Counted from the first letter of the stretch, positions 1 to 7,568 are shown. The stretch is 13,806 nucleotides of DNA from Flaviramulus sp. (GCA_023255235.1 JALRJA010000442.1:1-13806); one strand, 5' to 3'. Program-made: numbers and translations. Notes: generated by a model from the sequence alone, not told the origin.

Positions 1-775
1 ACTGTTCAATTAAATAGGGAGGGGTAGCGTTAAATGTAATACGAATTTCACGGGCTAACGCGGGATAAGTAATTACCAGTGTTTTTTGTGCGCTTGTGGT
101 TAGGAATTTGATTTCTGCCTTGTAGGGTTGAGTGGGTTCATGCTGTAATCGTAAATATTCAAAAGAAGGAATAAGGGTAACACTACCTTGGGGGATTTTA
201 TCGGGTTGGGTTCGGATCCAATGCCATAATTCATCTTCGGTTAAGGTATCCTCAAAACGTAGCTGTTGATCTGCTTCTCCCTCAAAATAAGAATGACTCT
301 TAAGGGTCAGGCTATTTTTTTTATTGAGTTGCATAAAGGCTTGGCCGCACCATTCTTGTACAGAGGTGGTTATTTTAACTAATGGGTTAGCATCTCCCAA
401 TTTGGTAAACGAGCTGTTCATTATCGAATAGGGGTAAATGCCCGTAATAAAATTTTTTGTGCGGTTTAATTTTAAAACTACTTCACTTTTGTCTGATTTC
501 TGATTTGCCTTTACTTGTTCTTCTTTTAAAAAATCTTCCGTAACAAAAATAAGTACTGCGGAACCTTCTCTAGGCGCTCCATACCGGGATTGGGTAAGCT
601 GGAAACTTGATATTTCAGCAGTGCCATCAAACCAATAGGATTTAAACCCTTCATCTAAAGCAAAGGTACTTGAGGTAGTTCCAGGAAAACTATTTTCACA
701 ACCCACCCCTCCTAAGGCTATAAGGAATAGGCTTATGTATATTGTTTTTTTTAGTTGTTGTAATGGTATTTTCAT
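1..775 (-). CDS. Conserved Bacteroidota lipoprotein, 3' end missing
   Basis: The reading frame opens with ATG at 775 and stays open for 258 codons to the left window edge, so the C-terminus is cut off. The N-terminus has a basic stretch (K2, K9, K10), a hydrophobic core at about 11-25 and Cys26 in the context GGVGC. This is a lipoprotein signal with Gly at -3 instead of the usual Leu, so the mature protein should be lipid-anchored outside the cytoplasmic membrane. The rest looks beta-rich and soluble. Recognisable blocks are TGIYPYSIM (about 111-119), QEWCGQAF (140-147, with a second Cys), SHSYFEGEAD (160-169) and LIPSFEYLRL (201-210). From memory this matches a widespread Flavobacteriaceae family of roughly 280-310 residues with no known function. 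It starts 18 bp after the Maf gene stop and is probably the last visible gene of that operon. The reality of the gene is near certain; the function is unknown. Confidence 0.85.
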   Translation of the reverse strand, partial: MKIPLQQLKKTIYISLFLIALGGVGCENSFPGTTSSTFALDEGFKSYWFDGTAEISSFQLTQSRYGAPREGSAVLIFVTEDFLKEEQVKANQKSDKSEVVLKLNRTKNFITGIYPYSIMNSSFTKLGDANPLVKITTSVQEWCGQAFMQLNKKNSLTLKSHSYFEGEADQQLRFEDTLTEDELWHWIRTQPDKIPQGSVTLIPSFEYLRLQHEPTQPYKAEIKFLTTSAQKTLVITYPALAREIRITFNATPPYLIEQ

Positions 776-793
776 GGTGTTTTTTAAATTGTT

Positions 794-1378
794 TCACCCT
801 TTGTTTACAATATTTTGAATTTTTGTCAGCACTTGAGCTACGGGTAATCCCACAATATTAGTAAAACTACCCGATATAGAAAGAATTGCTTGTTCTCCAA
901 AAGAATCTTGTATGCCATAAGCTCCGGCTTTGTCCATCGGAGATCCACTTGTTACATAGCGATGAATTTCTGTATCCGTTAGTTTTCTAAAGGTGACTTC
1001 TGAGGTTTCTGCTATCCACTCAAATCCATTTACGGTTAAAAAACCGACTGCAGTTGTTACTTGATGGGTTGCATTTGAGAGGGCCTTTAACATGCTTACG
1101 GCTTCTTTTTCCGAACTGGGTTTTCCCAAATAGCGGTTTTGATGCCAAACAATAGTATCTGCCGTAATAACGAGTTGTTGAGGTTGTATTATTGACCTAA
1201 AGGGCATCGCTTTTTGGTGTATTATATGCACTGCGATTTCAGCACCCTTAGCTTCTTTAGGGTAGTTTTCTTCGACGGGAATTACTTGTACTTTATGGGG
1301 TATACCCAGCTCATTAAAATACGCTTGTCTTCTGGGTGAGGCTGATGCAAGTATGATTTGATAACCGTTTGTATTCAT
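794..1378 (-). CDS. maf: Maf family nucleoside triphosphate pyrophosphatase
   Basis: This 194-residue cytoplasmic protein is of typical Maf length. The family hydrolyses non-canonical or modified nucleoside triphosphates (in the YhdE branch dTTP/UTP and modified pyrimidines) to the monophosphate plus pyrophosphate. Some members have also been linked to arrest of cell division. Visible signatures are the N-terminal phosphate-binding motif ASASPRRQ (11-18), K56 in HQKA, the ADT motif with probable catalytic base D74, GKP at 85-87, the block SGSPMDKAGAYGIQ in the C-terminal half, and GSFTNIVGLPV near the end. All core motifs are present, so it should be active. The ATG at 1378 sits 2 bp after the stop of the upstream KdsC-like gene, which indicates co-transcription and probably translational coupling. 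The sequence alone does not securely assign the substrate subclass (dTTP/UTP versus m7GTP). Confidence 0.93.
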   Translation of the reverse strand: MNTNGYQIILASASPRRQAYFNELGIPHKVQVIPVEENYPKEAKGAEIAVHIIHQKAMPFRSIIQPQQLVITADTIVWHQNRYLGKPSSEKEAVSMLKALSNATHQVTTAVGFLTVNGFEWIAETSEVTFRKLTDTEIHRYVTSGSPMDKAGAYGIQDSFGEQAILSISGSFTNIVGLPVAQVLTKIQNIVNKG

Positions 1379-1380
1379 AA

Positions 1381-1911
1381 TTAATCTTTACCCGCACCAA
1401 TATCTAATCGCCATTTTCCCTGCACACGTAATACTTGTTCTATTATATCCCTGACACAACCCTCACCTCCTTTTTTATGAGAAATATAATCCGCTTTTTC
1501 TCTAACATCTGCCACAGCATCTGCAGGACAACATCCAATGCCCACTTCCTCCATAACGGGAAGGTCAGGAATGTCATCACCCATATATAAAATTTCTTCA
1601 GGATGTAAGTTATAGTTGTCTAAAAGGTCATTATAAGCTTCCCTTTTATGATGGGCAGCCATGTAAATATCAAAAATCCCCAATTCGGTAAATCGCGCTT
1701 TAACCCCCTCGTTTCGTCCCCCCGTGATAATCGCAATTTTATACCCTTGAACTAATGCACATTTCATTGCATAGCCGTCTTTTGTGTCAAAGGAGCGCAA
1801 CAATTCACCTTCGTTGGTGATTAAAATTTTACCATCGGTAAGAACTCCATCGACATCAAAAATGAAGGTTTTAATTTTAGGGAGTAGACTCTTATAGTTT
1901 TTTGTTTCCAT
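1381..1911 (-). CDS. kdsC: KdsC-type HAD phosphatase (Kdo-8-phosphate phosphatase)
   Basis: This 176-residue protein is a capless HAD phosphatase of the KdsC/YrbI type, usual size 170-190 residues. KdsC removes phosphate from 3-deoxy-D-manno-octulosonate 8-phosphate, giving free Kdo for the inner core of lipopolysaccharide. HAD motif I is FDVDGVLTDG with nucleophile D19 and acid/base D21. Motif II is TGG with T63, motif III uses K89 (HHKREAY), and motif IV is GDDIPDL with D112 and D113. The C-terminal GGEGCVRD (148-155) matches the GGxGAVRE signature of tetrameric KdsC proteins. The start codon lies inside the last codons of the DUF2520 gene (20-bp overlap) and the stop is 2 bp before maf, so the three are tightly coupled. 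A related enzyme acting on another sugar phosphate (for example CMP-nonulosonate-type pathways) is possible, but Kdo is the best guess. Confidence 0.88.
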   Translation of the reverse strand: METKNYKSLLPKIKTFIFDVDGVLTDGKILITNEGELLRSFDTKDGYAMKCALVQGYKIAIITGGRNEGVKARFTELGIFDIYMAAHHKREAYNDLLDNYNLHPEEILYMGDDIPDLPVMEEVGIGCCPADAVADVREKADYISHKKGGEGCVRDIIEQVLRVQGKWRLDIGAGKD

Positions 1912-2647
1912 TAGTTTTTTTGATCGCTGTAGTCAATGTTGAATAAATCTTTTTTAATTCCGTGTTTTGAATCCAATCCAGGTGTTTAGAAATTGTGTTT
2001 TCATCTTTTCTTATTGCGGGTCCTGTTTGTGCATCATTTGGGGTAAGGGTTTGTATTTTTTGTGCAGTCTCAAGGATAAGGGGTTTTAAAAGATCGAAAG
2101 ATAAATCATGTGAGTGACATAATTGTTCTGCCTGAACGTAAAGATGATTGGTGAAGTTATTTACCAAAACCGCTGCTAAATGAAGGGTAAAACGCTTAGC
2201 AGAGTCCATCTCAACAGGTCTTGCTTTTAGATGCTGAGCCAATGTTTCTAGGGCATGTAAATCTTCTTTATTTCTAGTTTCAATACAAACAGGTAAGTCT
2301 GTGAATGAAACAGATCGAGTGCTTGAAAAACTTTGTAAAGGATAAAATACTCCGCTGTTTTTTTGGATTATTACGTCCATTGAAGATGCTCCTGAGGTGT
2401 GTACTACAAAGGCTTTTTCAGAAATTTGTTGTGCTACTGAGGCTATAGCATGATCAGGAACTGCCATTATACAGAGTATTCCATCAGGAATATCATTTAA
2501 ATTGGAAGTTATTGGAACTCCTTCTTCTGTTGTGCTCTTTAGAGACTTGTTTTGATGCCAAAGCACCAATTCAATTTCCGGATGGATAACGAATTCACGA
2601 TATAAATGGATTCCCAAATTTCCGGCTCCAACTAATGAAATTTTCAT
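1892..2647 (-). CDS. Rossmann-fold DUF2520 protein (ProC/F420-type reductase relative)
   Basis: This 251-residue soluble protein has an N-terminal NAD(P)-binding Rossmann fold, with the dinucleotide motif GAGNLG at 7-12 after a hydrophobic beta strand. It is followed by a helical DUF2520 domain. Characteristic blocks are VVHTSGASSMD (81-91), FYPLQSFS (101-108), the helix around 153-170 (LHLAAVLVNNFTNHLY) and AQTGPAIRKD (206-215), as in DUF2520 proteins. The architecture resembles pyrroline-5-carboxylate reductase and ketopantoate/6-phosphogluconate dehydrogenase relatives, so a reductase or dehydrogenase activity is plausible; I know of no established substrate. It is the first gene of the minus-strand operon and overlaps the next gene by 20 bp. 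A promoter-like sequence lies directly upstream. The family assignment is firm and the reaction is open. Confidence 0.88.
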   Translation of the reverse strand: MKISLVGAGNLGIHLYREFVIHPEIELVLWHQNKSLKSTTEEGVPITSNLNDIPDGILCIMAVPDHAIASVAQQISEKAFVVHTSGASSMDVIIQKNSGVFYPLQSFSSTRSVSFTDLPVCIETRNKEDLHALETLAQHLKARPVEMDSAKRFTLHLAAVLVNNFTNHLYVQAEQLCHSHDLSFDLLKPLILETAQKIQTLTPNDAQTGPAIRKDENTISKHLDWIQNTELKKIYSTLTTAIKKTNGNKKL

Positions 2648-2655
2648 AGACTATC

Positions 2656-2684
2656 CAAAATTACAAAATCCCTTGGGGAGCAAA
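2656..2684 (-). promoter_or_regulatory. Bacteroidota-type promoter of the DUF2520-kdsC-maf-lipoprotein operon
   Basis: Read on the minus strand, TTTG (2684-2681) is followed after 17 bp by TAATTTTG (2663-2656). The second element is an exact match to the Bacteroidota -7 consensus TAnnTTTG, and the first fits the -33 TTG, at the short end of the known spacing. Transcription would start about 3-6 bases before the ATG at 2647, so the leader would be nearly absent. This is seen by eye, without transcript data. Confidence 0.5.
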
Positions 2685-2772
2685 TGAAAAATAATTCAAA
2701 AGTTAAATCAGTAAAGCTACAACGTAATTAATGTTAAATTAAATTATATTTATTGACCCAAATCTTAACATT

Positions 2773-3057
2773 ATGAATTTCTATAGCAAACTACAACAAT
2801 ATTATCTCAGTAAATTTTATTTGATTTTTCCTGCTGCCATGATTATATTGGCCTGTATGGGAGCCTTTGTCACCTATTTTGTCACGCAAAACAAAATGAG
2901 TCCATTAAACTTTACTTTTTTGTTTTTGAGTGTCTTAGGAGCCATGACTTACCTAGCCGCAATTTTAAGTCAAGCCCCAAGGAAAACAACTTTCAACTTT
3001 TTTGTCTTCGGTTTTGTTTTAGAAATCCTTCTATTGATTTGGGTTATGATATTTTAA
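2773..3057 (+). CDS. Small three-span membrane protein of unknown function
   Basis: This 94-residue protein consists almost wholly of three hydrophobic segments, at about 16-38, 46-66 and 74-94. Short polar links separate them: TQNKMSP between the first two, and the basic SQAPRKT between the last two. There is no signal peptide cleavage motif, no catalytic motif and no family I can name. It starts at ATG 2773, divergent from the operon at 1-2647 across a 125-bp spacer, and its stop is 57 bp upstream of ccsBA. It could be an accessory to cytochrome c maturation or just a neighbour; the -7 element between the two genes suggests that ccsBA can be transcribed without it. Codon use and hydrophobic pattern make it a real gene, but the role is unknown. 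Confidence 0.75.
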   Translation: MNFYSKLQQYYLSKFYLIFPAAMIILACMGAFVTYFVTQNKMSPLNFTFLFLSVLGAMTYLAAILSQAPRKTTFNFFVFGFVLEILLLIWVMIF

Positions 3058-3070
3058 CAGCTACTTTCTT

Positions 3071-3091
3071 TTATTAGCTATATATTTGCAC
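3071..3091 (+). promoter_or_regulatory. Probable promoter (-7 element TATATTTG) of ccsBA
   Basis: TATATTTG at 3081-3088 matches TAnnTTTG exactly and continues into GCAC, a common Flavobacteriia variant. It lies 26 bp upstream of the ATG at 3115, giving a leader of about 20 nt. I see no clear TTG at the -33 position. The sequence 3071-3091 is repeated with a single difference at 11122-11142. Confidence 0.55.
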
Positions 3092-3114
3092 CTTGAAAAC
3101 GTTGCTGATTTTTG

Positions 3115-6100
3115 ATGAAAGATTTTTTGAATAAAGTACTTTTTTCCACCCGATTTACTGCCCTTCTTTTTGTTTCCTTCGCTACTGCAATGGCCTTTGG
3201 GACATTTATTGAAAGCTGGTATTCTACCGATACAGCAAAAATATGGATCTACAATGCTTGGTGGTTTGAATTGTTAATGGTGCTCATGTCAGTCAATTTT
3301 GCGGGTAATATTTTTAAATATCGTTTACTTCAAAAAGAGAAATGGGCTGTTTTGCTTTTGCATCTTTCTTTTTTATTAATTCTATTGGGAGCCTTTATTA
3401 CTCGATATATCGGTTATGAAGGTGTAATGCCGATCCGTGAAGGTGAAGCAACCCAATTTTTTCTTTCAGAAAAAACCTACCTCACTTTATATGTGGATGG
3501 TGAAATTGACGGAACACCAAGAAGAAAAAAATTAGAGGATGAAGTATTATTTTCGGAACATATCAACAATACCTTTCAATGGAAAAATGACTTTAATGGT
3601 CAAGAATTTACTCTTTCCTATATTGATTTTATTGAAGGAGCAACAGAAGGGCTAGTGTTGGATGAAAATGGGGACCGATATATAAAAATTGTAGAAGCTG
3701 GAGATGGAAATCGACACGATCATTTTTTAAAAGAAGGAGAAATTGCAAACATTCACAATATACTTTTTACTCTAAATCGTCCTCAAGATGGGGCAATAAA
3801 TATTCGACTTAATGATGGAATATATACTATAGAATCTCCCTTCTCAGGAAATTATATGCGAATGGCAGATCAATTTCAAGGCATCTTAACAGCTAATGAA
3901 ATAGTACCCTTAGAATTGCGATCACTTTATACTTTACCCAATTTCCAATTTGTAATTCCAGAACCGGCTTTACGTGGTCGTTTTGATATCTTAAAAGCAG
4001 ATCCCCAATCGGGTGCACAACAAAATGCTTTACTTCTTAATATTTCGAGTTTAGGCGAAACTTCAAAAGTTATCCTACTTGGTGGTAAAGGTTTTACAGC
4101 TGATCCAAAGAAAGTATCCGTTGGTGGTTTAGATTTCTATCTTCAATATGGTTCGCTACCATTAGAATTGCCTTTTTCAATTCGTTTAAACGATTTTATT
4201 GCAGAAAAATACCCTGGTACTGAGAAAAGTTATGCCTCTTTTATGAGTAAAATTAATGTAGAAGAAGAAGAAGATTCTTTTGATTACGATATCTATATGA
4301 ACCATATTTTGGATCACAGAGGATATCGATTTTTTCAAGCATCTTTTGATCCAGATGAGAAGGGTACAATTTTGTCTGTAAATCATGATTGGTGGGGAAC
4401 ATGGATAACTTACATTGGATATTTTTTATTGTACCTGAGCATGATTGGTATATTCTTTATTGGTAAAACTCGTTTTAAAGAATTGGCTAAAACATTGGAT
4501 AAAATTCAAATTCAAAAAAAGAAATTAGCCCTAATCATTTTATTGTTTAGCTCAACTATAATTCATGGTCAACTTCTAGAAGAGCCTCATATTAAAACAA
4601 TAAATTTTGATTCCATTATTCAAGCAGACGCATTTAGCAAAGAGCATGCTGAAAAGTTTGGATCATTAATTATTCAGGACGCTGGGGGGAGAATGAAACC
4701 TGCAAATACGTTTTCTTCAGAATTATTGCGAAAGGTTAGTAAAAGTGATACATATAATGGTTTGAATGCAGATCAAGTGTTACTATCTATTCTTAATAGT
4801 CCAGTAGTTTGGTATAATGTGCCTATAATATATTTAAAAAGAGGAAATGATAGTATCCGGAATTTAATTGGTGTGCCTAAAACAGCTAAATACGCTTCTT
4901 TACTTTCCTTTTTTGATAAAGAAGGAAATTACAAATTAGCATCTCAACTTGAAGATTCTTATCGTGCTGCAGTTCCCAATCAATTTCAAAAAGACTTTAT
5001 TGAATTAGATCGAAGAGTCAATTTATTTTATGCAGCGCTTGAAGGAAAAATCATGCGTATTTTTCCTATTCCTAATGACATAAACAAAACTTGGGTGTCT
5101 TATCCTGAATTAAATGAAAACCGTTTTCAAGGTCAAGATTCGCTTTATGTTCATAATATTTTACCGTTGTATTTTCAGTCATTGCGTTTAGCAAATCAAG
5201 ATGGAAATTATGAGCAAGCAGAAAATCTACTTGAAAGTGTTCATGGATTTCAAAAGAAATATGGAAGTTCAGTCTTGCCTGAAAATGAAAAAGTGAAAGC
5301 AGAAATGCTCTACAACAAATACGACATTTTTAAGCGTCTTTTTAGCGGTTATATTTATGTAGGAACGCTATTCTTTTTGCTATTGATATTTCAAATTTTT
5401 TACAATACCAAGGGCATTAAAGTATTAGTGATTGGATTTAGGGGAATACTACTCTTATTATTTACACTTCATACTTTAGGATTAATTGCACGTTGGTATA
5501 TTTCAGGACACGCTCCTTGGAGTGATGCTTATGAATCTATGATTTATGTGGCTTGGGCAACGATGTTTTTTGGTTTGATATTTGGACGAAAAAGCGATTT
5601 AACAATTGCCTCAACTGCTTTTGTAACATCTATGATTTTAATGATTGCTCATTGGAATTGGATGGACCCTGCTATTGCTAATCTTCAGCCAGTTTTAAAT
5701 AGTTATTGGCTCATGATTCATGTGGCTGTAATTGTGGCTAGTTATGGTCCTTTTGCTTTGGGAATGATTTTGGGTGTGGTGTCGTTATGTTTAATGATTT
5801 TTACTACTAAAAAGAATAAATTAGTAATGGATTTAAATATTAAAGAGCTTACTGTAATTAATGAAATGGCGTTAACGGTTGGTTTGGTTTTGCTTACCAT
5901 TGGAAATTTTTTAGGTGGTATGTGGGCTAATGAAAGTTGGGGACGCTATTGGGGTTGGGATCCAAAAGAGACTTGGGCTTTAATAAGTATTATGGTGTAT
6001 GCCTTTGTTATTCATATGCGCTTGGTTCCTGGTCTTCGTGGGCGTTGGTTTTTTAACCTAATGTCTATTGTGGCGTTTTCTAGTATTTTAATGACTTATT

Positions 6101-6249
6101 TTGGAGTTAATTTTTATCTTGCTGGGTTGCATAGTTATGCTAGTGGCGACCAAATTGTGAGTTTAAAATTTATTGCTGTAGCTTGTGCTTTAATAACTAT
6201 TTTAGGCTTTTTTGGGTATCGTGGTTATGCCAAGTTTTATAAAAAATAA
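3115..6249 (+). CDS. ccsBA: Fused CcsB(ResB)-CcsA cytochrome c synthase / haem exporter
   Basis: This 1044-residue integral membrane protein is of System II cytochrome c biogenesis. It moves haem across the inner membrane and attaches it to CXXCH motifs of apocytochromes on the outer face. Residues 1-450 form the ResB/CcsB half: three N-terminal spans (about 12-30, 48-62, 77-97), a large extracytoplasmic domain and a fourth span at 429-451. A further hydrophobic segment (469-484) precedes a second extracytoplasmic region (about 486-740). The CcsA half (about 742-1034) has eight or so spans. The haem-handling WWD motif is complete (W937, W942, W946, W948, D949, W954). Candidate haem ligands are H83 and H869 in membrane spans and the external H799 and H1006, the four expected for CcsBA. 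The frame is open one codon further (TTG at 3112), but ATG 3115 is the better start. No frameshift is visible. Confidence 0.93.
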   Translation: MKDFLNKVLFSTRFTALLFVSFATAMAFGTFIESWYSTDTAKIWIYNAWWFELLMVLMSVNFAGNIFKYRLLQKEKWAVLLLHLSFLLILLGAFITRYIGYEGVMPIREGEATQFFLSEKTYLTLYVDGEIDGTPRRKKLEDEVLFSEHINNTFQWKNDFNGQEFTLSYIDFIEGATEGLVLDENGDRYIKIVEAGDGNRHDHFLKEGEIANIHNILFTLNRPQDGAINIRLNDGIYTIESPFSGNYMRMADQFQGILTANEIVPLELRSLYTLPNFQFVIPEPALRGRFDILKADPQSGAQQNALLLNISSLGETSKVILLGGKGFTADPKKVSVGGLDFYLQYGSLPLELPFSIRLNDFIAEKYPGTEKSYASFMSKINVEEEEDSFDYDIYMNHILDHRGYRFFQASFDPDEKGTILSVNHDWWGTWITYIGYFLLYLSMIGIFFIGKTRFKELAKTLDKIQIQKKKLALIILLFSSTIIHGQLLEEPHIKTINFDSIIQADAFSKEHAEKFGSLIIQDAGGRMKPANTFSSELLRKVSKSDTYNGLNADQVLLSILNSPVVWYNVPIIYLKRGNDSIRNLIGVPKTAKYASLLSFFDKEGNYKLASQLEDSYRAAVPNQFQKDFIELDRRVNLFYAALEGKIMRIFPIPNDINKTWVSYPELNENRFQGQDSLYVHNILPLYFQSLRLANQDGNYEQAENLLESVHGFQKKYGSSVLPENEKVKAEMLYNKYDIFKRLFSGYIYVGTLFFLLLIFQIFYNTKGIKVLVIGFRGILLLLFTLHTLGLIARWYISGHAPWSDAYESMIYVAWATMFFGLIFGRKSDLTIASTAFVTSMILMIAHWNWMDPAIANLQPVLNSYWLMIHVAVIVASYGPFALGMILGVVSLCLMIFTTKKNKLVMDLNIKELTVINEMALTVGLVLLTIGNFLGGMWANESWGRYWGWDPKETWALISIMVYAFVIHMRLVPGLRGRWFFNLMSIVAFSSILMTYFGVNFYLAGLHSYASGDQIVSLKFIAVACALITILGFFGYRGYAKFYKK

Positions 6250-6274
6250 GATGATTTTTGTTTTTATATAAACT

Positions 6275-6440
6275 CTTAATTGCGTTAGGGATTGAAGTGT
6301 AAATCCTTTTTAAAAGTTAGGTGGTTTGTAGCTTTTTGCAAGCTAAATTTATGTTATTTTTACAGGTTTTTTTAACTTTTATTTGCTTTTAAAAAGATTG
6401 CAACGTAAAGCCCGACCCTTTAGGGTAACGCCCTAATTAG
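6275..6440. repeat. Structured intergenic repeat element with nested inverted repeats
   Basis: This non-coding block fills most of the spacer between the convergent ccsBA and HAD genes. Its ends are complementary: TTAATTGCGTTA (6276-6287) against TAACGC (6426-6431) with AATTA just outside. A second inverted pair lies inside, AATCCTTTTTAAAAG (6302-6316) against CTTTTAAAAAGATT (6386-6399). In the middle is a hairpin TAGCTT-TTTGC-AAGCTA (6329-6345), and at the right end ACCCT-TT-AGGGT (6415-6426). Two 17-base segments, 6290-6306 and 6396-6412, are imperfect direct copies (13 of 17 identical). From memory, elements with these ends (GCGTTAGGGATTG at one side, GCCCGACCC and GGGTAACGCCC at the other) occur in many intergenic spaces of Flavobacteriaceae genomes. 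It may also help terminate both flanking genes. Confidence 0.7.
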
Positions 6441-6494
6441 TTTTGTTTTTTGGTTGTTATGGTTTAAAAATAGTGCCTAAAAAATAATTGTATT

Positions 6495-7154
6495 TTAGTT
6501 TAAGATGTTGTGAATTTTTTTGAAAGTTATGTCTTTAAAATCTGTAATAACCATATCGGCGTTATTGTAATTTTGGTTTTTAGAATGAAAACTGTCATAA
6601 CCAATACAGAAAACTTGAGCTGCTTTGGCGGCTTTTATACCATTGGTTGAATCTTCTATAACGATGCACTCTTTATTGCTAAATCCTGTGGCTTGTATGG
6701 CTTTTAAGAAAATTTCGGGATGTGGTTTGCTTTGTTTTAAATCGCCACCACTAAATTTTGCTATAAAATACTGATGTAAATCGAAACGATTAAAAATTTG
6801 ATTGATGCTTGTCATGGCTGCAGATGATGCTAAAACTAATTTTAAACCATTTTGATGATAATCTTTAATTAAATCGAGTGCACCGTCAATTAACGAAAGA
6901 CTGGAATTGCTTTCGAAAAACTGTTTGTAGTATTTGCGTTTTATAGCTACTAAGGTTTCTGGTGTGTGTTCTAGATTAAAATGGCTACACAAACGCTTAC
7001 AAATATTAATGGTAGATTGCCCTGTGAACGATTGGTAAAGCTCACTAGATACTTGAATACCTATTTGGTTAAACATATCATTATAAGCCTTGTTATGCAT
7101 GGGTTCGCTATCAATAATAACGCCATCCATATCAAAAATAACTGCTTTTAACAT
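6495..7154 (-). CDS. HAD-IA family phosphatase / beta-phosphoglucomutase-like hydrolase
   Basis: This 219-residue cytoplasmic protein is of normal size for HAD subfamily IA with a helical cap. Motif I is FDMDGVIIDSEP with nucleophile D8 and acid/base D10. The cap follows at about 15-90. Motif II is LASS with S110, motif III uses K143 (KQSKPHPEIF), and motif IV is IEDSTNG with E167 and D168. This set is shared by beta-phosphoglucomutase, 2-deoxyglucose-6-phosphatase (YniC) and related sugar phosphatases. The cap residue Arg49 of beta-phosphoglucomutase has no clear counterpart (the region reads FTGQSTINICKRL), so a small-molecule phosphatase is more likely than a mutase. It is the last gene of the minus-strand run, 126 bp after the cupin. 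That spacer carries a weak -7-like CGAATATA (7166-7173, minus), so it may have its own promoter. It converges on ccsBA across the repeat element. Confidence 0.85.
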   Translation of the reverse strand: MLKAVIFDMDGVIIDSEPMHNKAYNDMFNQIGIQVSSELYQSFTGQSTINICKRLCSHFNLEHTPETLVAIKRKYYKQFFESNSSLSLIDGALDLIKDYHQNGLKLVLASSAAMTSINQIFNRFDLHQYFIAKFSGGDLKQSKPHPEIFLKAIQATGFSNKECIVIEDSTNGIKAAKAAQVFCIGYDSFHSKNQNYNNADMVITDFKDITFKKIHNILN

Positions 7155-7280
7155 TGTTTTTTTTGCGAATATATTAATTCTGGGATGAAATTATATAAGG
7201 CAATTGCGTATTATTAAAAGTAATTTTTTTTCGGTGTTATAATTTGGTTTTACTATGCTTTAAATTTTGTATAACCTATT

Positions 7281-7568
7281 TTATTTAATTAAAATTAGTT
7301 GGCTTTTTACAATACCCTTTACCCAGTGCTTTACCATTGGCTCTATTTTATGGAAGTCGCCCGGGTTTAATAGTATCTTGCTGCCTTTTTCGTCTTCATA
7401 TTCAACTTCGCCAATTATACAAACTAATATTGCGGGTGTTTTTGTTATATGTTCTTTTAACAAACCATTTTTTAAAATTTGTATAGCCATTACATGAGCT
7501 TTTGTATGCTCTGAAATAGGGGCAGCACTAACTTCTTTTTTGTGAATGTGAATTTCTTTTAGATTCAT
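7281..7568 (-). CDS. Small single-domain cupin protein
   Basis: This 95-residue protein is one beta-barrel cupin domain. The first cupin motif region is NGLLKEHITKTPAILVCIIGEVEY (34-57 in two parts: H40 and the turn GEVEY at 53-57). The second is LNPGDFHKIEP (67-77), with P69, G70, H73 and H81. The usual HxH...E metal set of motif 1 is reduced to H40 alone (T42 replaces the second His), so metal binding is uncertain; H40, H73 and H81 could still form a site. Many proteins of this size class have no assigned reaction and bind small ligands. The start ATG 7568 lies 37 bp downstream of the pckA stop, with no terminator between them, so it may be co-transcribed with pckA. The domain call is secure and the function is unknown. 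Confidence 0.78.
   Translation of the reverse strand: MNLKEIHIHKKEVSAAPISEHTKAHVMAIQILKNGLLKEHITKTPAILVCIIGEVEYEDEKGSKILLNPGDFHKIEPMVKHWVKGIVKSQLILIK

Noticed and set aside
3112..3114. TTG as the start codon of ccsBA
   Set aside because: The ATG directly after it (3115) is a better start and changes the protein by only one residue.
4186..4386. Minus-strand frame of 66 codons inside ccsBA
   Set aside because: It is antisense to the ResB outer domain and has a biased Ile/Phe/Lys composition typical of A/T-rich shadow frames.
7166..7173. CGAATATA (minus strand TATATTCG) as a promoter for the HAD gene
   Set aside because: It differs from TAnnTTTG at one key base and has no TTG at proper spacing; it is mentioned only as a weak possibility.
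7267..7497. Plus-strand frame of 76 codons opposite the cupin gene
   Set aside because: It lies almost entirely antisense to the cupin, whose domain pattern is clear; the translation shows no coherent domain.
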